Positions 1-6,273 of a DNA stretch of 9,030 nucleotides are shown here, in pieces. Position 1 is the stretch's first letter, and every line of letters starts with the position of its first letter. The stretch spans positions 1 through 9,030 of the forward strand of contig JAICTU010000380.1 in assembly GCA_025936205.1 (NCBI GenBank), in the 5' to 3' direction. Position numbers and translations under genes: made by a program. This DNA comes from Polyangiaceae bacterium. GTDB taxonomy: Bacteria > Myxococcota > Polyangia > Polyangiales > Polyangiaceae. The notes under the pieces were generated by a model. The model saw only the letters and a list, made by a program, of their open reading frames with translations, did not search any database and had not been told where the DNA came from.

Positions 1-1072
1 AGATCAGGCCGATCGCCGCGGGTCCGCCGCCGATGAAGCCGGAGAGCGCCCAGCCGCTGATCACCAGGTGCAAGCGCCGCGCTTGCCCGAACACCTTCGC
101 CAGCTGCTCCCCCGGTTGGACCCGGATGAAGAGCGGGAATATCACCTTCTGCGCGTGCGAGTGCATGGCCGCGACCGGGATGCTCGCGTTGGTGCGCGCC
201 ACGTTGTACACGCCGAGCTCGGCGAGCGAGACCATCTTGCCGAACACCAGGCGATCGGCCTCGTTCACGGCGAAGGTGAGCACCGTGCTCAGGAACACCC
301 ACTTGCCGAAATGCGCGAGCGCGCGCAGCGCCGCCTTCTCGATGCCGAACTTGCCGCTGTAGCCGCGCATGAGCACGTGGCCGAGCCCCACGTCCACCAC
401 CGCACCCATCAGCCCGCCCCAGACCAGCGCCCACACGCTAGGTGACCAGAGCGCGAACACGACCATCGTCGCCAGCGCACCGACCTGCGCCAGCATCTCG
501 ATCAGCGTCAGGCGGCCGAGATCCAGGTGGCGCTCCGCCAGATACGCCTTGGTCGAGCGCGACCCGGCGATCACGGCGGAGAACGAGGCCACCGGGATCA
601 GCACCGTGAGCTCGCGATGGCCGTAGAACGCGGCCATCGGCAGCGCGCAGGCGCAGGTGAACAACCACAAGCCGATGCCGCGCCCGAACTGGATCGTGAA
701 GGCTGTGTCCAGGAAGCGCGGGTCGTCACCGCGCGGATTCTGGATAATGCTGGGGCCGACGCCGATGTCGCTGAACAGATCGATCGCGCCACGGAACGTG
801 TACACGATCGCCATCAAGCCGAAGGCCTCCTGCGGGATCAGGCGCGTGAGCACGATCTGCCCACCCATGCGCATGCCCTGCACGGCCACGTGCCCCCCGA
901 GGGCCAGGGCACCGCCGCGCACCGCGCGCGCCTCGGAGCTGTCGGCGGGAGAGCTACCGGGTCCACCGCCTTCGATCGGCGCTGGGGGAATGGGCGGCGG
1001 CAGATCCGGAACGAGATCTCGCTCCGCCAGGGAAGGCGGAGGAGTCGGGCGAGAGCCCGCGTCGATCGTCAC
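1..1072 (-). CDS. Wzx-like polysaccharide/oligosaccharide flippase (MOP superfamily), C-terminus beyond window
   Basis: This is an integral membrane transporter expected to flip lipid-linked oligosaccharides across the inner membrane for O-antigen, capsule or exopolysaccharide assembly. The open frame gives 357 residues and runs off the left edge; the family is usually 450-500 residues, so roughly the last quarter to third is missing. Residues 1-50 form a Pro-rich, probably cytoplasmic leader. From about residue 52 the family pattern begins: a first helix containing GGQIVLTRLI (70-79), then FGLMAIVYTF (84-93), DIGVGPSIIQNP (102-113), GRLTLIEM (186-193), and FGKWVFLSTVLTF followed by DRLVFGKMVSLAELGVYNVA (about 255-292), typical of Wzx-type proteins. 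The start is GTG at 1072, directly preceded by an in-frame TAG, so no longer start is possible; a shorter GTG start at codon 51 cannot be excluded. There is no strong Shine-Dalgarno. It begins 33 bp after the cytochrome gene and may be cotranscribed with it. The family is clear; the substrate is unknown. Confidence 0.88.
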   Translation of the reverse strand, partial: MTIDAGSRPTPPPSLAERDLVPDLPPPIPPAPIEGGGPGSSPADSSEARAVRGGALALGGHVAVQGMRMGGQIVLTRLIPQEAFGLMAIVYTFRGAIDLFSDIGVGPSIIQNPRGDDPRFLDTAFTIQFGRGIGLWLFTCACALPMAAFYGHRELTVLIPVASFSAVIAGSRSTKAYLAERHLDLGRLTLIEMLAQVGALATMVVFALWSPSVWALVWGGLMGAVVDVGLGHVLMRGYSGKFGIEKAALRALAHFGKWVFLSTVLTFAVNEADRLVFGKMVSLAELGVYNVARTNASIPVAAMHSHAQKVIFPLFIRVQPGEQLAKVFGQARRLHLVISGWALSGFIGGGPAAIGLI

Positions 1073-1105
1073 CTACGGCACCGATCCCATACGCTCACCG
1101 CTGGC

Positions 1106-1678
1106 TCAGGGCTTGGCGCCTTCCAGGATCCACTGCCGGACGGTATCGATCTGGGAAGCCGAGAGCGGGTCGAACGAATAGGGCATCTGCGAGCCATAGT
1201 CGCTGCGCGCCACACCGGAGGTCGCGAAGTTCTCGTAGTGGATCTTCTGGATCAGCAGGCTGTTCTCGGGATGGCCCGGATCCACTCGCTTCATGTCGGC
1301 GCGGCCGCGCGCCGGAGCGTTCACGAGGCCCTTCTCATCGTCGAAGACCTGGGTCAGATCGGGCGGGTTAGGTCCGTTCTCGTAATGACAGTAGATACAG
1401 CGCGCGCACACCTTGCTGGCGCTCGGTGTACAGACACCGCCGGTCGCCGAGAGCGTGCTGCTCAGATCGGCTTCCGTACCGATGATCGGCTGAATGTCGC
1501 GGCCAAACGTGCGAGTCGCCGGCGGGATGGCGTCGCGCATTTCGATCGCGCCCTTGCCGTCCATCGCCGGCACTGCCGCCGTCGCCGGCGCGCCCGGATC
1601 ATTGAACGGCGTATCGACGGACGGCGCTCCAGCGATCACCCACTGCTCGATGATGTGCACCTGCACGTAGTCGAGCAA
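1106..1678 (-). CDS. Downstream part of an interrupted two-domain c-type cytochrome (second heme domain)
   Basis: This stretch encodes a c-type cytochrome domain with one heme-binding motif, CIYCH (residues 94-98 from the TTG at 1678), preceded by two more cysteines at 83 and 91. A candidate axial Met lies at 165 (SQMP), and the closing helix IDTVRQWILEGA is at 177-188. It lacks what a free-standing secreted cytochrome needs: there is no signal peptide and no Shine-Dalgarno before the TTG. Its first residues (DYVQVHIIEQWVIAGAP) are the closing helix of the preceding heme domain, not a new N-terminus. It is in the same frame as the upstream ORF 1685-2116, separated only by the TAA and two codons. 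I read it as the 3' part of one gene broken by a nonsense codon, so unless the stop is a sequence error or is read through, this domain is probably not exported or heme-loaded. Its exact redox role is unknown. Confidence 0.7.
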   Translation of the reverse strand: MLDYVQVHIIEQWVIAGAPSVDTPFNDPGAPATAAVPAMDGKGAIEMRDAIPPATRTFGRDIQPIIGTEADLSSTLSATGGVCTPSASKVCARCIYCHYENGPNPPDLTQVFDDEKGLVNAPARGRADMKRVDPGHPENSLLIQKIHYENFATSGVARSDYGSQMPYSFDPLSASQIDTVRQWILEGAKP

Positions 1679-1684
1679 CGGGAT

Positions 1685-2116
1685 TTACAGCGGCATGTGC
1701 CCGCCAGCGGGCGGCTCCATTGGCCCATCACCGTCGGGATCGGGCGGCAACCGATTCGCGTCGGGATCGATTTTGTACATCAGGAAGCTGTTGTCCGGAT
1801 CGCCTGCCACCACATTGTACGGGGGCAGGTTCAGGTTGGGATGCAGCGCGGCGAACCGGTTCTTCGAGTTCACCAGACTCTCGTCGGTCGAGAACGGATT
1901 CTGGATGTCGACGCCGCTCGGGCCCCCAGGCCGATGACAGATCGTACAGCGGTTGTTGAAGATCGGGGCCACCTTCGAGCGGTAGGTGAAGCTTTCGTCC
2001 GCCTCGCCGCAGCCCGCCAGGCTGATCACGGACAGCGATACAGCGGCATACGATACGGCACTCAAGAGCAAGGGCGGCAACCAGCGGCTTCGAGAGCGCG
2101 GAACATCACTTGGCAT
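1685..2116 (-). CDS. c-type cytochrome lipoprotein, first heme domain, truncated by a premature TAA
   Basis: This is a predicted exported lipoprotein with a c-type heme domain. An Arg-rich n-region (R7, R9, R11) and a hydrophobic stretch (about 13-34) end in a lipobox LAGC with Cys36 as the lipidation site. The heme motif CTICH is at residues 57-61, and a GHMPL segment at the C-terminus supplies a possible axial Met. The ORF stops there, before the final amphipathic helix that closes a cytochrome c fold; that helix is encoded in the same frame just past the TAA. Without the stop the product would be about 336 residues with two similar heme domains. ATG at 2116 is chosen because it directly precedes the signal peptide; the nearest GGAG (2130-2133) is 13 nt upstream, rather far. 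The gene follows the pseudokinase gene after a 131-bp gap containing a hairpin. The electron partner is unknown. Confidence 0.75.
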   Translation of the reverse strand: MPSDVPRSRSRWLPPLLLSAVSYAAVSLSVISLAGCGEADESFTYRSKVAPIFNNRCTICHRPGGPSGVDIQNPFSTDESLVNSKNRFAALHPNLNLPPYNVVAGDPDNSFLMYKIDPDANRLPPDPDGDGPMEPPAGGHMPL

Positions 2117-2175
2117 TTTGAGAAAAGATCTCCAGGGGGCCCGGAGCTTACCTCGAGACTCCTGGAAATCCTACG

Positions 2176-2192
2176 GCGCTCGGGCCGAGCGC
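2176..2192. repeat. Perfect 7-bp inverted repeat (hairpin) between pseudokinase and cytochrome genes
   Basis: GCGCTCG (2176-2182), a 3-nt loop, then CGAGCGC (2186-2192). It lies 56 nt past the pseudokinase stop and about 60 nt before the cytochrome ATG, so it could be a terminator stem or an mRNA-stability element for the minus-strand transcript. No U-tract follows it in the minus direction, so it is not a canonical intrinsic terminator. Three copies of CCTGAA (minus strand) also occur between about 2215 and 2251, spanning the stop codon. Confidence 0.45.
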
Positions 2193-2247
2193 TTCGACCC
2201 CCACGGGTGCTTTTTCAGGCTCTTTGTTCAGGCGATCGAGCGGGCGT

Positions 2248-4287
2248 TCAGGGCTTCGAGTCGCGCTGAGGCGACGTTGCCTTCTCGCCACCGCCGAACA
2301 GCCGCACGACCCACTGCCAGCACAGCGCGAGGCTCGCCAGCAGGGCAGCGCTGATGCCGCGCCCGGCCGTACTCCAGCTCTGCCGCACGTTCTGCTGCTT
2401 GTTGCGATGGAGCGCCATCGCCAGCTCGCGATCGATCGCGGAAATCTTGATGGTGGCCTGGTCCACCGACACGCGCGGAGGGCGGCGGATCACCGTCTGC
2501 GCCCCGGCCTGCGTGGCACGGCGGGGAGGAGCGGTGGCTGCGGTCCGAGCCCCGACGGCTGGAGTCCCCGGGGTGGCCGTGCCGGGTGGCGTGGACCCCG
2601 GCGCAGCTCCCGGAGAGGAAGCACGCGATTCCGCCACGGGGTCACTCGCCTCGGCGACGGGCGAGTCCTCGGGTGCGTGCACGATCACCTTCTGCTCTTG
2701 CGCCCCGTGACTGCTATCGGCGCGCGGTGGCGGACTGTGGATCGTGGTCGTGGGGCGCTGGATCTCCGGCATGGGGCGGCGCTTGTTGCGCGCCGCTGCC
2801 GCCTCCAGCCGGATCAAATCCTCGGCGAGCTCCGCCGCTGTTTGGTACCGCTGCTCCGGCTCCTTGCGCAAACAGCGCTCGATGATCGCGTCCATGGCCT
2901 TGGCCAGTGCTCCCGGCGAGGGCAGGCGCGCCGAGGGCGGCTCGGGATCGTCATCCAGGTGTTGGCAGAGCACCGAAGCGAAGTCTCCCTCCATGAAGGG
3001 AGGCGCGCCGGTCATCAGCTCGTACAGCAAGACTCCCGCGGCGTAGATGTCCGCGCGCGCGTCGAGCTCGCGGCAACCGGCCTGCTCGGGCGAGACATAG
3101 AACGGGACGCCGAACACGGCGCTGCGCGGCGGCGCGGGCGCGGGCCCGCGCGCTGCGTGCACCCCGAAGCCGATGATGGTGACGATCTCCGCGGACGTTC
3201 CCGGCTCGATCACCATCACCTTGTCCGGATTCAGCAGGCCGTGCACCAACCCGGCCTGATGCGCCGCGCTCAAGCCCGCCGCCAGCTGCTTGCCGATGTG
3301 CAGCACGCGGCGCAGTACGAACTTGCCCTCTTCCGCCAGCAAACCCGCGAGCGAACGGCCCTGCAGATTCTCGGTGACGACGAAGGGCCAACCATCGGTG
3401 GTCACGCCAAAATCGAGAGTGGCCGCCACGTTGGGGTGCTCGAGCTGGGTCGCCAGGCGCGCCGCGCTGCGCACCTCCTGGCAGAGCTCATCCGAGCACG
3501 CCAGACCGCGAGGGAGGACGCGGACCGTGACCGCGCTGTCGAGCGCCAGATGATAGGCGCGGTAGCTCAGGCAGGCCGACGTCTGCTCCGCCACCTCTTC
3601 GGCCAGGTAGCGATTGGCGAGCACACGCCCGCGCAGCTGCTCCACGGGCGGCAGGTCAGCGACGCGCACCGTTTCGGACACTCGCTGCTCGTACGGAGTG
3701 ACCGGATCCGCGACCTGATCCACCCACGGCTGCTGGCGATCGGGCCCCGGATGGATCGGCGCGTAGGGACCCGAGGGCGCGCTCTCGATCGGAACGGGGG
3801 GAGCTTCACCGTCCGGGAGCAACTGGTCGGACGTGACCTCTTCGCTCTCCGAGCTCGGCGCCGGCTCGCCCACGGAGGATGCAGCCACGCCTTCCAGGGC
3901 ATCCTGTTGCTCCGATTCGAGCTCGGCCCCGGTGAACTCGCGGGACGAAGGCTCCTCCGGCAAGAGCTCGGGGCTGGCACTGGCCGCTGGAGCACTGGCC
4001 TCTGAAACACTGCCGCCTGAAACATCGCCCTCCAGAGGGATCGCCTCTAACTCGAGTTCTTCATCGGGCTGCGTTGGCAGCTCGACCTGCGGATGCACCG
4101 CGCCCCCCCGCTGCAGCTCGCGCGACACGAGCTCGAAGGGAGCCGCCTCGTCCGACTCCGCCACGCTCTCGGGCGAAGGCAGTGCCGTCACCAGGCTGGG
4201 TGGCACCACCCCGGACGCACTCCGCTCCGGCGGCGGTCGCTCGCCCACCAACTCATCCTCGGCCGAGCGAGGCGCACGATGGGTCAA
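2248..4287 (-). CDS. Membrane-anchored serine/threonine kinase-like protein (predicted pseudokinase)
   Basis: The 679-residue product has three parts. Residues 1-215 are acidic and rich in Glu, Ser, Pro and Ala, probably disordered. Residues 226-495 have a eukaryote-like Ser/Thr kinase fold: LEHPNVAATLDFGV (282-295), AAHQAGLVHG (341-350), FYVSPEQA (396-403), RADIYAAGVLLYELMTGAPPF (411-431). Residues 500-640 are a Pro/Thr/Ala linker, followed by one hydrophobic segment (about 644-664) that should anchor it in the membrane with the kinase fold in the cytoplasm. All catalytic signatures are altered. The Gly-rich loop is absent (229-240), the VAIK lysine is Arg256, HRDLKPxN reads HGLLNPDK (349-356) so the catalytic Asp is Leu351, and DFG reads GFG (373-375). 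The fold is therefore kept while phosphotransfer is probably lost, which suggests a scaffolding or phospho-signal-receiving role. The TTG start at 4287 is supported by GGAGG five bases upstream and by an in-frame TGA at 4321-4323. Confidence 0.9.
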   Translation of the reverse strand: MTHRAPRSAEDELVGERPPPERSASGVVPPSLVTALPSPESVAESDEAAPFELVSRELQRGGAVHPQVELPTQPDEELELEAIPLEGDVSGGSVSEASAPAASASPELLPEEPSSREFTGAELESEQQDALEGVAASSVGEPAPSSESEEVTSDQLLPDGEAPPVPIESAPSGPYAPIHPGPDRQQPWVDQVADPVTPYEQRVSETVRVADLPPVEQLRGRVLANRYLAEEVAEQTSACLSYRAYHLALDSAVTVRVLPRGLACSDELCQEVRSAARLATQLEHPNVAATLDFGVTTDGWPFVVTENLQGRSLAGLLAEEGKFVLRRVLHIGKQLAAGLSAAHQAGLVHGLLNPDKVMVIEPGTSAEIVTIIGFGVHAARGPAPAPPRSAVFGVPFYVSPEQAGCRELDARADIYAAGVLLYELMTGAPPFMEGDFASVLCQHLDDDPEPPSARLPSPGALAKAMDAIIERCLRKEPEQRYQTAAELAEDLIRLEAAAARNKRRPMPEIQRPTTTIHSPPPRADSSHGAQEQKVIVHAPEDSPVAEASDPVAESRASSPGAAPGSTPPGTATPGTPAVGARTAATAPPRRATQAGAQTVIRRPPRVSVDQATIKISAIDRELAMALHRNKQQNVRQSWSTAGRGISAALLASLALCWQWVVRLFGGGEKATSPQRDSKP

Positions 4288-4292
4288 GTAGC

Positions 4293-4297
4293 CCTCC
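4293..4297 (-). promoter_or_regulatory. Shine-Dalgarno GGAGG for the TTG-started pseudokinase gene
   Basis: GGAGG is followed by a 5-nt spacer and TTG on the minus strand. No ATG or GTG lies between the TTG and the in-frame stop at 4321-4323, so this site decides the start. Confidence 0.7.
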
Positions 4298-4597
4298 AGG
4301 CGGGAAGCCAGCTCATGCCGTCAGCGCGCAACACGCGCATCCGCGGCCCCGGAACCATCCGGATCCGCGCTGCCTTGAAGAACTCTGCGGGTGCCATGAT
4401 CGTGCACAATCCCCCCTGTGGACTCGGGGTGCGGGGTGCCTTCGCGGGAAACGCGGCGGCCGGTGTCACTTAGACCCACACCGAAGAGACTAGCATACAG
4501 CACTCTCACGGCAATCGCGACCACCTGGCCGCCGGCCGGCTCTTGCACTCGTCCACTTCTCGATGGTTGTCGCGCTCTTGTTCTGTCTCGGACCGGC

Positions 4598-4623
4598 GAG
4601 AGCGCCCTGATTCGGCGCTGCTC
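4598..4623 (-). terminator. Possible stem-loop terminator after the 423-residue gene
   Basis: AGCGCC (4601-4606) pairs with GGCGCT (4614-4619) across a 7-nt loop. The stem extends by GAG (4598-4600) with CTC (4621-4623) if the G at 4620 bulges out. It sits about 30-55 nt past the stop codon at 4653, a usual place for a terminator. There is no U-run after it on the minus strand, so it may act in RNA stability or with Rho instead. Confidence 0.35.
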
Positions 4624-4652
4624 TCATTTCTTTGGAGCCCGAAGCATTTCTG

Positions 4653-5924
4653 TCAAACGAGCGGCACTCCCGGTTCGAGCGCCACGAGCAGCGCCACCCG
4701 CTCGCCGACGGGGGGCCGCTCACCCTCTCGCAACGGGCGCACCACGTACTGGCCCGGAGCACGCGAATCGGGCGCGAACGAGACGCGGACCGCCTGATGA
4801 TGGACGCGCGCCGTGAGCTTTGCGGGCACGGCTTCTTGCGGCGCCGAAGCTTGTTCCCAGTAGTTCATCCGCGATTCCGTGTCCCAGGTGGATTCTGCGC
4901 GCGAGCCGTTCGGCACGGACATGGCCGCCAGCAACTGCTCGGCGTCGTCGGTGCGCTCCTCGCGAGGCGGGATCACCTGCGTGGGTTGCTCGGCGCGAAT
5001 CGCGTCCGTGTCGTCTTCGAACGCGCTCAGCTGGGGCAACGGCGGCGGACTCGACGAGAGCGACGGCTGAAAGCTCGGTGGCGGCAAGGTGGCAATCCGC
5101 GGGGACGAGTCCTCGCGCCGCAGTTCGTCACGCCGCCGTTCTTCATGACGGCGTTCTTCATGACGCAGTTCTTCACGGCGCACTGCATTCAAACCTGCGT
5201 CACGGGCGGCCGCCTGGCGATCGGCGGGGCGCCAGGTCGGCGCGGCGGTGGCTGCCCACGCTCGAGCGTGCGCGTCCGACTCCTCCTCCACGGGCTCCGC
5301 GTCGAGCTCTTCGTAGTCGTCGAGCGAGCGCGGCGGCAGCGGCGGGGGCGACGAGGCTCGGCGCTCCGAACCCGCGCTCCACGAGGGCACGCTGGCATAG
5401 CTCCCACCGTTGTGCTGGCGCGCGGTCTCCAGCGTCGACGAGGAAAGCCCCATCAGCTGCCGCTGCGCTTCGCGCGGCCGATGCACGACGTATTGCGGCG
5501 CGCTCGACGGTGAGCGGGAGGAAGGTGGGCTGTCCTCGAGCCGTGCGCGGGGCTCGAATTCCGAGCCCACACTCCGAGCTCCGCCCGAAACCGCCGCGAC
5601 GTCTGCCTCGCGCGCCAGTGCTTCCGCCGCGGGACGGATGCCGCTCAGGTCGCGCTGCGTCGGTACGCGGGCTGGCACCGCCGAGGCCGGCGCGGGAGGA
5701 GCCTCGGACGCCATGGGGAAGAGCTTCGCGCGCAACTCGGCCGCCGCCTTGGCCAGCTGCAATGAACGCAGATCTGCACCCTCATCGGACGCGCTCTCCG
5801 CGGCGCGCTTGAGCCAGCGCAAACTCTCGGTCGTATCGCCCCTCGACCACAGCGTCTGCGCAGCCTGCAGCGCCATCTGTACGGCGTCTGTGTCTGCGGA
5901 ATCGGCCTGCGGCAGCTCGCTCAT
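4653..5924 (-). CDS. Conserved-looking protein of unknown function: helical N-terminus, disordered charged middle, C-terminal hydrophobic-strand domain
   Basis: I do not recognise a named family in this 423-residue protein. Residues 11-70 look like two or three amphipathic helices of a TPR-like pair (DAVQMALQAAQTLWSRGD, then SLRWLKRAAESAS). Residues 71-240 are Pro/Ser/Ala-rich and probably disordered, with an acidic patch at 202-217. Residues 249-272 are a highly charged Arg/Glu/His pentapeptide repeat, likely a single helix or coiled coil. Residues 365-423 alternate hydrophobic and polar residues (ARVHHQAVRVSF; GQYVVRPLREGE; RVALLVALEPG), which suggests a small beta-rich domain. No signal peptide or membrane segment is evident, so it should be cytoplasmic. 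ATG at 5924 has AGGAG seven bases upstream. It reads away from the active kinase and lies upstream of the pseudokinase gene on the same strand, so an adaptor or scaffold role in that pathway is possible but inferred. Confidence 0.8.
   Translation of the reverse strand: MSELPQADSADTDAVQMALQAAQTLWSRGDTTESLRWLKRAAESASDEGADLRSLQLAKAAAELRAKLFPMASEAPPAPASAVPARVPTQRDLSGIRPAAEALAREADVAAVSGGARSVGSEFEPRARLEDSPPSSRSPSSAPQYVVHRPREAQRQLMGLSSSTLETARQHNGGSYASVPSWSAGSERRASSPPPLPPRSLDDYEELDAEPVEEESDAHARAWAATAAPTWRPADRQAAARDAGLNAVRREELRHEERRHEERRRDELRREDSSPRIATLPPPSFQPSLSSSPPPLPQLSAFEDDTDAIRAEQPTQVIPPREERTDDAEQLLAAMSVPNGSRAESTWDTESRMNYWEQASAPQEAVPAKLTARVHHQAVRVSFAPDSRAPGQYVVRPLREGERPPVGERVALLVALEPGVPLV
5123..5182 (-). 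repeat. Four tandem 15-bp units encoding a charged pentapeptide repeat
   Basis: On the plus strand four 15-base units each begin GTTC (5123, 5138, 5153, 5168); the middle two differ at only two positions. On the coding (minus) strand they give RREEL, RHEER, RHEER, RRDEL and then RRED, residues 249-272 of the 423-residue protein. Copy number could vary between strains by slippage. Confidence 0.8.
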
Positions 5925-5931
5925 GCAGTGG

Positions 5932-5936
5932 CTCCT
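5932..5936 (-). promoter_or_regulatory. Shine-Dalgarno AGGAG for the 423-residue gene
   Basis: AGGAG on the minus strand lies seven bases before ATG at 5924, ideal spacing, and fixes this start. Confidence 0.7.
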
Positions 5937-6000
5937 CTCGAGTAGCGCATATTTTCCCCAGTCAAAGTGGGCGGGTCCGGCAGGTGATTCAAGTCAAATC

Positions 6001-6027
6001 CCCCGACCGTTCAGCATGGGGTCGGGG
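6001..6027. repeat. Perfect 8-bp inverted repeat, possible operator or hairpin
   Basis: CCCCGACC (6001-6008) and GGTCGGGG (6020-6027) are exact reverse complements separated by 11 nt. Arm centres are 19 bp apart, roughly two helical turns, which suits a dimeric regulator. It is 77 bp upstream of the 423-residue gene ATG and about 250 bp upstream of the kinase start. No T-run follows on either strand, so a terminator is unlikely. Confidence 0.55.
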
Positions 6028-6180
6028 CCCGTACTGTGGTTTTGCCGGAACCTCGCATTTTCTCGAGGGCATGAGAATTTTGCAGTTAAATTTACTCAAC
6101 GCGCGCGCAACCGGCTCATTCGGGGTCGATTTCGCTGGGTTCCGTCAGGTTACCCGCTACCGGCTCCCGAGCGTGGCAGG

Positions 6181-6215
6181 CCTCCACCCCCTCCACCCCC
6201 TCCACCCCTTCCCCC
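6181..6215. repeat. Three 9-bp tandem copies plus C-tracts; minus strand has a G-quadruplex pattern
   Basis: CCTCCACCC is repeated three times without change (6181-6207). On the minus strand four G-runs of 5, 4, 5 and 5 bases occur at 6211-6215, 6205-6208, 6196-6200 and 6187-6191, separated by 2, 4 and 4 bases, which fits the standard four-tract quadruplex pattern. It lies about 60-90 bp upstream of the chosen kinase start. Confidence 0.7.
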
Positions 6216-6273
6216 ATGGGTTTCGCCGAGCACGCGCACGACACATGAGCCGGGGTATGCTGGCTCGTCGCCT

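Larger units (their letters stand above)
4288..4652. other. 365-bp gap between two minus-strand genes, no convincing gene
   Basis: The minus strand has an imperfect hairpin at 4598-4623 just after the 423-residue gene, a 10-bp palindrome GCCGGCCGGC at 4531-4540, and a relatively AT-rich patch around 4470-4500 containing TATGCT, which could be a -10 element for the pseudokinase gene but has no convincing -35. A 61-codon minus-strand ORF (4284-4469, GTG start) ends in a TGA that overlaps the pseudokinase TTG. Its codon use is less G/C-biased at third positions than the neighbours and I recognise no family, so I do not call it a gene. Confidence 0.4.
5925..6273. promoter_or_regulatory. Divergent intergenic control region between the 423-residue gene and the active kinase gene
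   Basis: This about 350-bp stretch is where promoters for both directions should lie, and it holds the most AT-rich DNA of the window (patches at about 5949-5957 and 6056-6100). Seen in it: two copies of TTTGACT on the minus strand (5960-5966 and 5992-5998) 32 bp apart; a perfect 8-bp inverted repeat at 6001-6027; a 5-bp inverted repeat CCTCG/CGAGG at 6051-6068; and a C-rich tandem repeat at 6181-6207. GGAACC at 6047-6052 resembles the -35 of ECF-type sigma promoters, but no clear -10 follows. I cannot place a confident promoter for either gene. Confidence 0.45.

Noticed and set aside
527..2269. 580-codon plus-strand open frame
   Set aside because: It is antisense to the flippase start, the cytochrome gene and the following gap; it is Arg/His/Gly-rich low-complexity sequence with no recognisable domain, the usual antisense shadow in GC-rich DNA.
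2224..4005. 593-codon plus-strand open frame
   Set aside because: It is antisense to the pseudokinase gene, very Arg-rich, with no domain. The minus-strand frame has a clear kinase fold and a Shine-Dalgarno.
4321..4548. 75-codon minus-strand ORF directly upstream in the pseudokinase frame, possibly an extension broken by TGA
   Set aside because: It has no similarity to the pseudokinase N-terminus, and the TTG at 4287 has its own well-spaced GGAGG, so a broken extension is not needed.
6068..6083. GG...TTGC resembling a sigma-54 promoter
   Set aside because: The GG and GC are 12 bases apart rather than the required 10, and the rest of the -24 box does not match.
5410..6273. 288-codon upstream extension of the kinase frame
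   Set aside because: It is antisense to the 423-residue gene and then crosses the AT-rich intergenic region with its tandem repeat. The codon bias is wrong until about 6300.
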